From Cryomorphaceae bacterium (GTDB taxonomy: Bacteria > Bacteroidota > Bacteroidia > Flavobacteriales > Schleiferiaceae): 64,000 nucleotides of DNA. Made by a program: the position numbers and the translations under genes. Under the pieces are notes generated by a model. That model was not told the origin of the DNA. It did not search any database and was given only the letters and a program-made list of their open reading frames with translations. Of the stretch, positions 26,650 through 35,240 are shown in pieces. Position 1 is the stretch's first letter. Each line of letters begins with the position of its first letter. The stretch spans positions 133,857 to 197,856 of the forward strand of contig JAHEGI010000021.1 of assembly GCA_024639785.1 (NCBI GenBank), given 5' to 3'.

Positions 26650-28064
26650 AGAGCAATCTGTGGTTCAATGCCCATGGATCGGGCTAATTCATAAGCTAGA
26701 CGTCGAGCGTCTTCAAAGGTATTCGGGATTTTCCCATCCAAGACCGCTTCGCGAATCGCGAGTTTGAGTTCGCCAATTTCGCGGCCAGGCGGTAGGCCAA
26801 ACCACTCCATAAGTTGGTTTCCATCCACTGGGGGTTGCCAATTGCGCAAGTGGTCACGGGCTTCCACTTCGACCAGTTTTTCCCGGACTTTCTGAAAGTT
26901 CGCTAAGTACTTGGTTTTCTTTTTGGGGTTTTTGGTGGTGATATCCGCCTCGCAGAGTTGCATCAAATCATCAATGGCCTCCCCAGCATCGAAAAGCAAT
27001 CGACGAACGGCAGAGTCCGTGGCCAAATCACTGGCTACTGCAATGGGGCGAGAGGACATTTGGACCAATTTGACCACATAATGCAAGCGATCGTCCAGCG
27101 GGAGGGAAAGCCGTTTAAAGATTTTCTTGGCCATTTTTCCGCCTAGATACTCATGGCCATGGAAGGTCCACCCTGTTCCTTTCACAAATCGCTTGGTCGG
27201 TGGCTTGCCGATATCATGTAACAAAGCTGCCCAGCGATGCCAGAGATTCGGCGAAACGGAGGCGAGGTTATCAAGGACCTCAAGCGTGTGCCAAAAATTG
27301 TCTTTGTGCAAATGCCCTTCCACTTCATCCACGCCGGCAAGTGCCGCCACTTCGGGCAAGAGGTAGGGGAGTAAGCCCGCCCGATGCATCCAAGCAAAAC
27401 CAATGCTTGGCTTGGGCGTTTCCATGATCTTGTTGAGTTCGGTTGCTATGCGGTCGGCAGAGAGAATTTCTAAACGCTGAGCGCATTGCTGAATTCCTGC
27501 CAGGGTATCCGGGTGTAGCTCAAAGTTCAATTGGCTCGCAAAGCGCACGGCCCGTAGCATACGCAAGGGGTCGTCTTCGAACGTTTTGATCGGGTCTACC
27601 GGTGTTTTTAAGATCTTGCTTTGGAGATCACCTTGACCGTCAAATGGGTCCAGTAATTCTCCAAAATTCTCCGCATTGACCGCATAGGCCATCGCATTGA
27701 TGGTGAAGTCCCGACGCAGTTGATCTTCTTGTAGGCTTCCCGGACGTACCGACGGATTGCGGCTGTGGGCGCTATAGCTTTCTGAGCGCGCACTCACGAA
27801 TTCGATATCCCATTCTTTCCAACGGAATTGAGCGGTTCCGAAATTTTTAAACACCGTGACTTTACCCGCTTTCAGTCGACGCGCCGATTCTTGAGCCAAA
27901 GGCAAAGCGTCCCCAACGACTACGAAATCGACGTCTTTTGAATTTCCGCGATCAAGTAAGCGATCACGCACCCAGCCGCCCACGACGTAACAGGGCACGC
28001 CTGCCGCATCCGCCGCGGCGCCTATGGTCTTAAAAACGGGATGAGAAAGCGCTGCAGGGCTCAT
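26646..28064 (-). CDS. CCA tRNA nucleotidyltransferase / HD domain protein
   Basis: 472 residues. Class II nucleotidyltransferase head with VGGWVRDRLLDR and DVDFVV, the RRDFTINAMAY and DPLRMLRAVRFA motifs, then an HD domain (HKDNFWHTLEV, LLHDIGKPPTKRF). It adds or repairs the 3' CCA of tRNAs; the tRNA-His gene here (62486) does not encode CCA and needs it. It starts two bases after the dapD stop. Confidence 0.9.
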   Translation of the reverse strand: MSPAALSHPVFKTIGAAADAAGVPCYVVGGWVRDRLLDRGNSKDVDFVVVGDALPLAQESARRLKAGKVTVFKNFGTAQFRWKEWDIEFVSARSESYSAHSRNPSVRPGSLQEDQLRRDFTINAMAYAVNAENFGELLDPFDGQGDLQSKILKTPVDPIKTFEDDPLRMLRAVRFASQLNFELHPDTLAGIQQCAQRLEILSADRIATELNKIMETPKPSIGFAWMHRAGLLPYLLPEVAALAGVDEVEGHLHKDNFWHTLEVLDNLASVSPNLWHRWAALLHDIGKPPTKRFVKGTGWTFHGHEYLGGKMAKKIFKRLSLPLDDRLHYVVKLVQMSSRPIAVASDLATDSAVRRLLFDAGEAIDDLMQLCEADITTKNPKKKTKYLANFQKVREKLVEVEARDHLRNWQPPVDGNQLMEWFGLPPGREIGELKLAIREAVLDGKIPNTFEDARRLAYELARSMGIEPQIAL

Positions 28065-28066
28065 GC

Positions 28067-28888
28067 TTACACGGCTACGTTATAGGTGCGTAAGGCGTCG
28101 TTCAGGGAGGTCTTTTTGTCGGTGCTCTCCTTGCGTTGCCCAATGATTAGCGCACAGGGAACTTGGTAGTTTCCTGCCGGGAATTCTTTGGTCTGGCTAC
28201 CTGGGATGACGACACTCCGCGCAGGGATCCGTCCTTTGTATTCCACTGGACTCGGTCCGGTAACATCAATGATTTTGGTGCTTGCCGTCAAAACGACATT
28301 GGCCCCAAGTACGGCTTCTTTCTCTACGTGAACGCCCTCAACGACAATACAACGCGAGCCAATGAATGCGCCATCTTCAATGATAACGGGCGCTGCTTGA
28401 AGCGGCTCTAACACGCCACCAATGCCCACGCCCCCGCTCAAGTGTACATCACTCCCGATTTGGGCGCAACTACCTACGGTGGCCCAGGTGTCCACCATCG
28501 TGCGTGCACCCACATAGGCGCCAATGTTTACGTAGGAAGGCATGAGGATAACGTCGCGATCGATGAAGGCACCATAGCGGGCTACCGCGTGAGGAACCAC
28601 CCGGATACCCTTTTCTGCGTAGCCTGTTTTGAGCGCCATTTTATCGTGGAATTCAAGCGGACCTGCTTCAAAGGTTTCCATCTTGCGAATTGGGAAGTAG
28701 AGGACTACTGCTTTTTTCACCCATTCGTTCACTTTCCAGCCTTCTTGGCTTGGTTCAGCCACGCGTAAGGCACCGGCATCAATAGAGGCAATTACTTGGT
28801 CAATGGCAGCGATGGTCGAAGATTCGCTCAATAAAGCGCGATTTTCCCATGCTGATTCAATGAGATCTTGAAGGTGGCGATAATTCAT
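28067..28888 (-). CDS. dapD: Tetrahydrodipicolinate N-succinyltransferase
   Basis: 273 residues, left-handed beta-helix acyltransferase of the succinylase route to diaminopimelate and lysine. The hexapeptide-repeat core includes ARTMVDTWATVGSCAQIG and GGVGIGGVLEPLQ, typical for DapD. The start overlaps the ruvX stop by four bases. Confidence 0.95.
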   Translation of the reverse strand: MNYRHLQDLIESAWENRALLSESSTIAAIDQVIASIDAGALRVAEPSQEGWKVNEWVKKAVVLYFPIRKMETFEAGPLEFHDKMALKTGYAEKGIRVVPHAVARYGAFIDRDVILMPSYVNIGAYVGARTMVDTWATVGSCAQIGSDVHLSGGVGIGGVLEPLQAAPVIIEDGAFIGSRCIVVEGVHVEKEAVLGANVVLTASTKIIDVTGPSPVEYKGRIPARSVVIPGSQTKEFPAGNYQVPCALIIGQRKESTDKKTSLNDALRTYNVAV

Positions 28889-29304
28889 GGTCTATTTTTT
28901 TGAGTCAAAAAGCTATCGAGGATGAGACTGGCCGCCGCCGCATCCAGCATGCCTTTGTCTTTTTTGACACGGGCTTTCGCCCCGGCATGGTGGGCCGCTT
29001 GCGCAGCAATTTTTGAAGTGTAGCGTTCATCCACCCAATGGATCGTGAGTTCCGGCCATAAGGCTTGAATCTGCACTCCGAGCTGACGCGCATGTTGGCT
29101 GCCTTCCGTCTCTTGTCCCTGTAAATTCTTAGGCAGGCCGAGTACGATCCCTTCTAAGTCTTGAATTTGGTAGGTCTGGGACAGATGCGTCATGATTTCA
29201 GCCGTTCGATGGCAGCCCACAGGGAAGGCCATGCTCTGCAGCGGGTCTGATTCGGCCAAACCCGTGCGTACGGCGCCTACATCCAATCCAAGCCAAATTC
29301 CCAT
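28885..29304 (-). CDS. ruvX: Holliday junction resolvase-like YqgF/RuvX (pre-16S rRNA nuclease)
   Basis: 139 residues, RNase H fold. The catalytic start is LGLDVGAVRTGLAESDP, followed by IVLGLPKN, HWVDERYTS and DAAAASLIL. The family processes the 5' end of 16S rRNA in E. coli. ATG 29304 follows a consensus -7 box by four bases. It heads a ruvX-dapD-cca-pRiA4b operon. Confidence 0.92.
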   Translation of the reverse strand: MGIWLGLDVGAVRTGLAESDPLQSMAFPVGCHRTAEIMTHLSQTYQIQDLEGIVLGLPKNLQGQETEGSQHARQLGVQIQALWPELTIHWVDERYTSKIAAQAAHHAGAKARVKKDKGMLDAAAASLILDSFLTQKNRP

Positions 29305-29308
29305 TCTG

Positions 29309-29316
29309 CAAAGGTA
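29309..29316 (-). promoter_or_regulatory. -7 box of ruvX
   Basis: TACCTTTG, four bases from the ATG. It lies 11 bases from the def -7 box on the other strand, so the two promoters overlap fully. Confidence 0.55.
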
Positions 29317-29327
29317 GGTCAGGGCTG

Positions 29328-29335
29328 TATCTTTG
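29328..29335 (+). promoter_or_regulatory. -7 box of the def operon
   Basis: TATCTTTG, 15 bases before the def ATG. CTG at 29306-29308 sits at the -33 position (19-base spacer), inside the start region of ruvX. Confidence 0.55.
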
Positions 29336-29350
29336 CCCCAAAGAAAACGC

Positions 29351-29926
29351 ATGGTTTACCCAATAGTTGCATATGGCTCCCCAGTTCTAAAGCGTGTTGC
29401 GGAAGATGTGGAGGTGCCTAGCGAGGAAACAAAACAATTCATCGAAGATTTATTCGAGACGATGTACGCCTCCAAAGGTGTGGGTCTGGCTGCACCCCAA
29501 GTTGGTGTGTCTTCCAGAGTATTTGTCGTGGATGGCTCTCCCTTTGCGGATGATGCGGCTGATCCAGAGGAGGCAGAGGTGCTAAAAACCTTTAAACGGG
29601 CATTCATCAATCCCATCATTTTGGAAGAATCCGGCGAGGCTTGGGGCTTTGAAGAAGGCTGTTTGAGTATCCCGGACATTCACGAAACGGTCCAACGCAA
29701 GCCAACCATTGTGGTGGAGAGCCAAACCCTCACCGGTGAATTTCTGGAAGAAACCTTTACGGGCCTGCCAGCCCGGATTATCCAACACGAATACGATCAC
29801 ATTGAGGGAGTGCTTTTTCTCGATCGACTCAGCCCCTTGAAGCGTCGGATGCTCAAAGGACGACTCACGGACATTGCTGGGGGAAAAGTCAGTGCTTCCT
29901 ACCGCATGGTATTCAATGTAAAATGA
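29351..29926 (+). CDS. def: Peptide deformylase
   Basis: 191 residues, metallohydrolase removing formyl from nascent chains. All three motifs are present: GVGLAAPQVG, EEGCLSIP with the metal Cys, and QHEYDHIEGVLF. ATG 29351 (MVYPIVAYG) matches the family start; a longer in-frame start lies inside the promoter. The stop overlaps the next ATG (ATGA). Confidence 0.96.
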   Translation: MVYPIVAYGSPVLKRVAEDVEVPSEETKQFIEDLFETMYASKGVGLAAPQVGVSSRVFVVDGSPFADDAADPEEAEVLKTFKRAFINPIILEESGEAWGFEEGCLSIPDIHETVQRKPTIVVESQTLTGEFLEETFTGLPARIIQHEYDHIEGVLFLDRLSPLKRRMLKGRLTDIAGGKVSASYRMVFNVK

Positions 29927-30462
29927 AGAAGTTATTCCTTTTTATTACCGCCTTGACTGCCTTGGCAGCATGCCAGCGTCCCGCGGAGGAAGCGGAAGCG
30001 GCCATTGAATCCTTGCTCGCAGATGTAAGCAATCCCTTGTCCTTGACCTTAGAGGATACGACGGGATGGCGCAACACCCTGAGCGTCTTGGAGCGCGCTT
30101 CGGCATCGGTTGAGAGTGACTCGCTCTGGGCGCGTTATACCCTCGTGTCTGCCGATGTACAGGCCCAGCTTCCTGGTGGCGCATTGTATGCCATTCGCAG
30201 CTATATCGCTGTCTTCGATTCCTTGCCTCAGCGGGTGGAGGGCGCTTTAGGCTTATTGGGTGCAGCCATGGTTTTCGAAGAGAAACTTGAAGATCATGGG
30301 CGGGCCATTCAAACGTTAACCATGCTCACGGACGCCTATCCCAACACCGCCATTGCACGAACCGCAATGGAGTTAAGGGATGTCATCACTTTTGAAACCG
30401 AGGCCAGCCTATTGGATAAAATTCACCAATGGGAAGCCCAAGAATTACCTCAACAACCATGA
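29923..30462 (+). CDS. Lipoprotein with helical repeats, unknown function
   Basis: 179 residues; signal MKKLFLFITALTALAAC with lipobox Cys17. The mature part is all-helical with TPR-like spacing (ALGLLGAAMVFEEKLEDHGRAIQ, then LTDAYPNTAIARTAMEL). It is coupled on both sides by four-base overlaps to def and the DUF5606 gene. I cannot name a function. Confidence 0.7.
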   Translation: MKKLFLFITALTALAACQRPAEEAEAAIESLLADVSNPLSLTLEDTTGWRNTLSVLERASASVESDSLWARYTLVSADVQAQLPGGALYAIRSYIAVFDSLPQRVEGALGLLGAAMVFEEKLEDHGRAIQTLTMLTDAYPNTAIARTAMELRDVITFETEASLLDKIHQWEAQELPQQP

Positions 30463-30914
30463 AATCGATCAAAACCATTTTGGCCATTGCTGGCCGCCCC
30501 GGGCTGTACAATTTGACCGCTCAAACTCGGACAGGTATACTGGTGGAATCCCTCGATGACCAAAAGCGCATCACCGTTTCGGCGCAGCAGCAAGTGCATG
30601 CACTCGATGAAATCGCTATGTATACCCTCGAAGGGGAGGTGCCTTTGCGCGAACTCTATGAATCCACGGGCAAATCCTTGAAGGGAGCAAAAACAGTTTC
30701 TCACAAGGCGGAATCAGCCGAAATTTTGGCCGCCTTCCAAAGCCATGTGCCCAATTATGACGAAACCCGTGTGTACATCAGCGACATGAAGAAGTTTGTC
30801 AACTGGTACAACCTGCTCGTCGATTATGGCTTCTTCGAAGATGAAGCCAAGCCCGCCAAAGCGCCAAAGCCGAAGAAAACAGCAGAAAGCACAGCGGATG
30901 GCAAATCCGAGTGA
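30459..30914 (+). CDS. DUF5606 family protein
   Basis: 151 residues. The N-terminus KTILAIAGRPGLY and the internal ALDEIAMYT are typical of DUF5606, a small cytoplasmic Bacteroidota family of unknown function. The C-terminal 20 residues are Lys/Ala/Pro-rich and probably disordered. The start overlaps the lipoprotein stop, and the end overlaps mazG by 17 bases. Confidence 0.85.
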   Translation: MKSIKTILAIAGRPGLYNLTAQTRTGILVESLDDQKRITVSAQQQVHALDEIAMYTLEGEVPLRELYESTGKSLKGAKTVSHKAESAEILAAFQSHVPNYDETRVYISDMKKFVNWYNLLVDYGFFEDEAKPAKAPKPKKTAESTADGKSE

Positions 30915-31677
30915 AGCGCAAGCGGCCTTTTTACGATTGCTCGGCATCATGGACGATCTGCGGACAAAATGTCCATGGGATCGGGAGCAAACGGCGGAAT
31001 CCTTGCGAAAACTCACCATTGAGGAGACCTATGAGTTGGCGGATGCCATCGATGCTGGGGATTGGGAGGAGTTAAAGAAAGAACTTGGAGATCTTTTCTT
31101 GCACCTTGTTTTTTACAGTAAACTGGGGGAAGAGCGCGGCGCATTTGATGTCACCGAAGTATTGCATGGCGTTTGCGAAAAGTTAATCCGTCGTCATCCG
31201 CACATCTATGGGGATGTGGAGGCCACAGATTCCAAGGCCGTCAAAGCCAATTGGGAAGCAATCAAACTGCAAGAGAAAGGGGCAAAACGGAAATCGGTTT
31301 TGGAGGGGGTGCCCAAGGCCTTACCTGCCATGGTGAAGGCCTATCGCATGCAAGAAAAAGTCCAAGGGGTTGGTTTCGATTGGCCCGATGGGGAAGGGGT
31401 TTGGGCAAAAGTCCAAGAAGAACTGCAAGAAATGCGCGAAGCGACCACAGTGGAAAGCGAAACCATGGAATTAGGCGATGTGCTATTCGCCTTGGTCAAC
31501 TATGCGAAACACCGGGGCTTAGATCCGGAGCAGGCCCTCGCCTTGAGTAATGCCAAATTCGCACGCCGCTTTCAAGCCATGGAAGCCCTTGTTGTGCAGG
31601 AAGGGGGTTCTGTATCAGAAATGGATCTCGATGCCTGGGAAGCGCTGTGGCAGAGGGTAAAAGCAACGGAATCGTGA
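30898..31677 (+). CDS. mazG: Nucleoside triphosphate pyrophosphohydrolase MazG
   Basis: 259 residues with two tandem MazG domains. The first has CPWDREQT, the EETYELADAI helix and ELGDLFLHLVFY (the EExxE...ExxD metal set). The second is around MELGDVLFALVNYAKH. It hydrolyses canonical or aberrant NTPs. ATG 30898 is chosen for the family N-terminus; upstream in-frame codons overlap DUF5606 much further. Last gene of the def operon. Confidence 0.93.
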   Translation: MANPSEAQAAFLRLLGIMDDLRTKCPWDREQTAESLRKLTIEETYELADAIDAGDWEELKKELGDLFLHLVFYSKLGEERGAFDVTEVLHGVCEKLIRRHPHIYGDVEATDSKAVKANWEAIKLQEKGAKRKSVLEGVPKALPAMVKAYRMQEKVQGVGFDWPDGEGVWAKVQEELQEMREATTVESETMELGDVLFALVNYAKHRGLDPEQALALSNAKFARRFQAMEALVVQEGGSVSEMDLDAWEALWQRVKATES

Positions 31678-31744
31678 ACTTGACTTAATGTCAATTTAAT
31701 ACCGACGCACGACCTTCCCCGCCTAACTATCTACGCTTCGTCCG

Positions 31745-32242
31745 ATGAAAACGGTTTACCTCGTTCGCCATGCTAAATCTTCTTGGGACTATCCTCATTT
31801 AGATGATCGGGATCGTCCATTGAAGGGTCGTGGTATCCGGGATGCCCATTTGATGGCGGACTATGTTGCAGAGCAGACCGATGTGACGCCTACGCTATAT
31901 GCTAGCCCTGCCACTCGGGCATTGCACACCGCCATGATTTTTGCTCGCCATTTTCAGATTTCACTGGATGCGGTGCGCGTCCAAGAGGAACTATACGAGT
32001 CCACGGCGGAACGGGTCCGAACTTTATTGCGTGGATTACCCCAAAATGAAGATGCGGTAATGATTTTTGGACATAATCCAACGTTTGAAGAGTTTATCGA
32101 CCAATGCCTTCATCAGCCCTTAGGCCATGTGCCCACTGCCGCGGTTGCTTGTCTTCATTTTCCAGTGGAAGCGTGGCAAGACCTTGATTTTGAAGCAGAA
32201 TTGCTATTCTTCGATTTCCCTAAAAATCTTAAGGCCACTTAG
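31745..32242 (+). CDS. sixA: SixA-type histidine phosphatase
   Basis: 165 residues, histidine phosphatase branch 1. The catalytic RHG-equivalent is LVRHAKSSW, later ASPATRALHTA and the second His in MIFGHNPTFEE. SixA proteins dephosphorylate phospho-histidine in phosphorelays. It is followed 14 bases later by ppk1 in the same direction. The 67 bases upstream hold no perfect promoter box. Confidence 0.88.
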   Translation: MKTVYLVRHAKSSWDYPHLDDRDRPLKGRGIRDAHLMADYVAEQTDVTPTLYASPATRALHTAMIFARHFQISLDAVRVQEELYESTAERVRTLLRGLPQNEDAVMIFGHNPTFEEFIDQCLHQPLGHVPTAAVACLHFPVEAWQDLDFEAELLFFDFPKNLKAT

Positions 32243-32256
32243 CCGAACTTTAGGCT

Positions 32257-34338
32257 ATGATTCAAGGTGCACGTACTCGGTTTGTGAACCGTGATCTCAG
32301 CTGGTTGCATTTTAATGCGAGAGTCTTGCAAGAGGCTCAAGATGAACGCAATCCGCTGATCGAACGCGTTCGTTTTTTGGGAATATTCTCCAATAACATG
32401 GATGAATTTTTCCGTGTACGCTATGCCAGTATTCAGCGTCTATCCAAGCTTCCCAACCAAAAGAAAGTTCGAACGCAGTTGGGAGGATGGGATGCGCACG
32501 ACTTGATGCACGCCATTCAGGTGGAGGTTAACATGCAAACGCAGCAAGTAGAATCTACCTACGAGCAGTTGATGGTGGCTTTGGAAAGGGAAGGCATCGT
32601 GCTGATCACGGAAAAGGACTTGTCGAAAGGGCAGGAGGAATTTGTCCGTAAGTACTACATCGAGAAGATTAGCCCTTCCGTCTTCACCATGATTCTCCAA
32701 AATGATCTGCGCTTCCCCGAACTAAATGACGGGTCTATTTACCTGGCCATTCGGTTGTTCGCCGATGCGACATCTTCACCGATCCAATCGCTCATCGAAA
32801 TCCCAACGGATCTTCATGGACGGTTTGTCTCCTTGCCGAAGTATGGCAAGAATTATCTGATGTATTTGGATGACGTCTTGCGATACAATTTGCGCTATGC
32901 CTACTTCATATTTCCCACCAATCGAATTGAGGCGCATTCGTTTAAAATCTCTCGAGATGCGGAATTAGACATGGACCATCATGACGTGTCCAAAACGATG
33001 CTCGACCGTGTGCGCCGCGGCTTGGAAGATCGTATGGGGGGCGACCCAGTGCGTATGGCCTATGATCAAGACATGGATTCTGGGTTTTTAGAGTCCTTGG
33101 TAGAGCGGATCGGATTTGAGGATACCGACGCCCTAAATCCGGGTGGGCGCTATCACAATAAACGTGATTTAATGCGCTTTCCCAATGTGGGTGGACCACA
33201 CTTAGAGCATCCTCCGTTGCCTCCGTTGAATCATCCGGATTTAGATTTGGAGCGATCCTTATTGCAGGTCATTCGTCAGAAGGATGTTTTGATATTTACT
33301 CCCTATCACACCTTCTCCTACATTATCCGTTTCTTGCGTGAGAGTGCTATGGATCCCTTAGTTGAGTCCATTTCCATCACCTTGTATCGCTTGGCATCCC
33401 AATCGCGCATCATTTCTGCCTTGATCAATGCGGCAAAAAATGGAAAGCGCGTGCGCGTGGTAATCGAATTGCAAGCGCGTTTTGATGAGCAAAACAACAT
33501 CCATTATTTGGAGAAGATGCGCAAGGAAGGGATTGAGGTCCAAACGGGAGTAGAGGGACTCAAGGTGCATAGCAAGATCATTTCCGTCGAACGTCGAACA
33601 GGCCAAGGACGGGAGCTGTTCTCCGTGGTAGGAACAGGCAATTTCCATGAAGGTACCGCCCGAGTTTACACGGATTATTTCCTCTTCACGGCAGATAAAC
33701 GCATTACCAAGGAGGTTGCCAAAGTTTTTCAGTTTTTAGCAGAGCCTTACCGCGTGCAGAAATACAAGCACCTGCTTGTTAGCCCGCATTTTACCCGGAA
33801 AGGCCTTGTCAAGTGCATCGATCAAGAGATTGCCCATGCCAAAGCAGGGCGTACTGCCGAGATTTGGATGAAGTTCAACAGTCTATCGAGCTATGATTTA
33901 GGTCAGAAGCTCTACGAGGCGAGTCAAGCGGGGGTGAAGATCAAGCTCATTGTCCGTGGAGTGTGTTGTGTCAAGCCAGGTATCCCAGGACTCAGTGAGC
34001 ATATCGAAGTCATTTCTGTCGTTGATCGATTCTTGGAGCACAACCGCGTGTATGCCTTCAGCAATGGAGGTAAGTGGAGCATGTATGTGGCCTCCTTTGA
34101 CTTAATGACCCGAAATTTGGACCTCCGAGTCGAAGTAGGGGCACCCATTTATAGCCCTTCCGTGCAAGCCGAAATTTTGGATCATATGGCATGTATGTGG
34201 AAAGACAATGTCAAAGCACGTATGCATGGGGAATCCTCCATGAATGCCTACCGAAAAATCCCTGGACCACGCATTCGCAGTCAAGAGGAATTGTATCGCT
34301 ATGCGCAGAATCAACTGAAAACGGGAGGTCACTCATGA
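32257..34338 (+). CDS. ppk1: Polyphosphate kinase 1
   Basis: 693 residues. Makes polyphosphate from ATP through an autophosphorylated His. The N-terminal domain opens NRDLSWLHFNARVLQEA. The PLD-like halves contain KVHSKI (catalytic His region), VGTGNFHEGTARVYTDY and the second half DRFLEHNRVYAF. Length is standard. The stop overlaps the ppx ATG. Confidence 0.96.
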   Translation: MIQGARTRFVNRDLSWLHFNARVLQEAQDERNPLIERVRFLGIFSNNMDEFFRVRYASIQRLSKLPNQKKVRTQLGGWDAHDLMHAIQVEVNMQTQQVESTYEQLMVALEREGIVLITEKDLSKGQEEFVRKYYIEKISPSVFTMILQNDLRFPELNDGSIYLAIRLFADATSSPIQSLIEIPTDLHGRFVSLPKYGKNYLMYLDDVLRYNLRYAYFIFPTNRIEAHSFKISRDAELDMDHHDVSKTMLDRVRRGLEDRMGGDPVRMAYDQDMDSGFLESLVERIGFEDTDALNPGGRYHNKRDLMRFPNVGGPHLEHPPLPPLNHPDLDLERSLLQVIRQKDVLIFTPYHTFSYIIRFLRESAMDPLVESISITLYRLASQSRIISALINAAKNGKRVRVVIELQARFDEQNNIHYLEKMRKEGIEVQTGVEGLKVHSKIISVERRTGQGRELFSVVGTGNFHEGTARVYTDYFLFTADKRITKEVAKVFQFLAEPYRVQKYKHLLVSPHFTRKGLVKCIDQEIAHAKAGRTAEIWMKFNSLSSYDLGQKLYEASQAGVKIKLIVRGVCCVKPGIPGLSEHIEVISVVDRFLEHNRVYAFSNGGKWSMYVASFDLMTRNLDLRVEVGAPIYSPSVQAEILDHMACMWKDNVKARMHGESSMNAYRKIPGPRIRSQEELYRYAQNQLKTGGHS

Positions 34339-35240
34339 ATATCGTCAAGCTTGCCGCCATTGACATTGGGTCGAACTCGCTGCGCTTGTTGGTGAGTAAT
34401 GTCATCCCAACGACGGAGTACACGCACTACAAGAAGGCCTCGATGACTCGTTTGCCCGTGCGATTAGGAGAAGACGTGTTCAAAACAGGTCGGATTTCAA
34501 AAGAGACGGGGGAGCGCCTGGTCGAATCGATGCGCGCCTTCGCGGCCATCATGAAAGTAAATGGGGTAGTATCCTATCGCGCCTGTGCTACGAGCGCCAT
34601 GCGGGAGGCCAAAAACGCCGCACGCTGGATTCGCAAGATTCGACGAGCTACAGGCATCCACATTGAGGTCATTGATGGAGATGAGGAAGCCCAGTTGATT
34701 TATCATGCCAAATTATTTGACAAAATTCAACCGGAAGAATCCCACTTGCTCTTCATTGACGTCGGAGGAGGTTCCACAGAATTGACCTTTTTCTCCGATG
34801 GTGAAGCGGGGATGTCCCGCTCCTTTCCAATTGGAACCGTGCGTAGTTTGAATGCCGTTGATAGTCAGCGTGAATGGGCCACCATGCAAGCATGGGTGGA
34901 AGAACATGTGAGAAAGTTAGGGGCTTCCGTAGCGCTTGTTGGCTCCGGCGGAAACATCAATAAGGCCCATAAACTTTCGGGCAGACCCCTGAGCGAGCCT
35001 TTATCCCGTCAGTACTTGGATCGATTGAGTAATCAAATTTCCGCGTTAAGTACGGAGGAACGCGTCATGCAAATGGGGCTAAATCTAGATCGGGCAGACG
35101 TCATTGTTCCTGCACTTCAGATTTACCGACGCGCCATGAAATGGGCCGGGGCGACATGGATCTATGTGCCTAAAATTGGTGTCTCCGATGGAATGATTCG
35201 TGAACTCTATCACCGTGAATTTAAAGCTTTCCTTGAATGA
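34335..35240 (+). CDS. Exopolyphosphatase / Ppx-GppA phosphatase
   Basis: 301 residues, actin-like ATPase-fold phosphatase. Phosphate loop AAIDIGSNSLRLLV, the YRACATSAMREA and VIDGDEEAQLIY motifs, and second phosphate loop LFIDVGGGSTELTFF. It has only the Ppx/GppA core; the C-terminal HD extension of E. coli Ppx is missing. It hydrolyses polyphosphate or pppGpp. The start overlaps ppk1 by ATGA, pairing synthesis and degradation in one message. Confidence 0.92.
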   Translation: MNIVKLAAIDIGSNSLRLLVSNVIPTTEYTHYKKASMTRLPVRLGEDVFKTGRISKETGERLVESMRAFAAIMKVNGVVSYRACATSAMREAKNAARWIRKIRRATGIHIEVIDGDEEAQLIYHAKLFDKIQPEESHLLFIDVGGGSTELTFFSDGEAGMSRSFPIGTVRSLNAVDSQREWATMQAWVEEHVRKLGASVALVGSGGNINKAHKLSGRPLSEPLSRQYLDRLSNQISALSTEERVMQMGLNLDRADVIVPALQIYRRAMKWAGATWIYVPKIGVSDGMIRELYHREFKAFLE

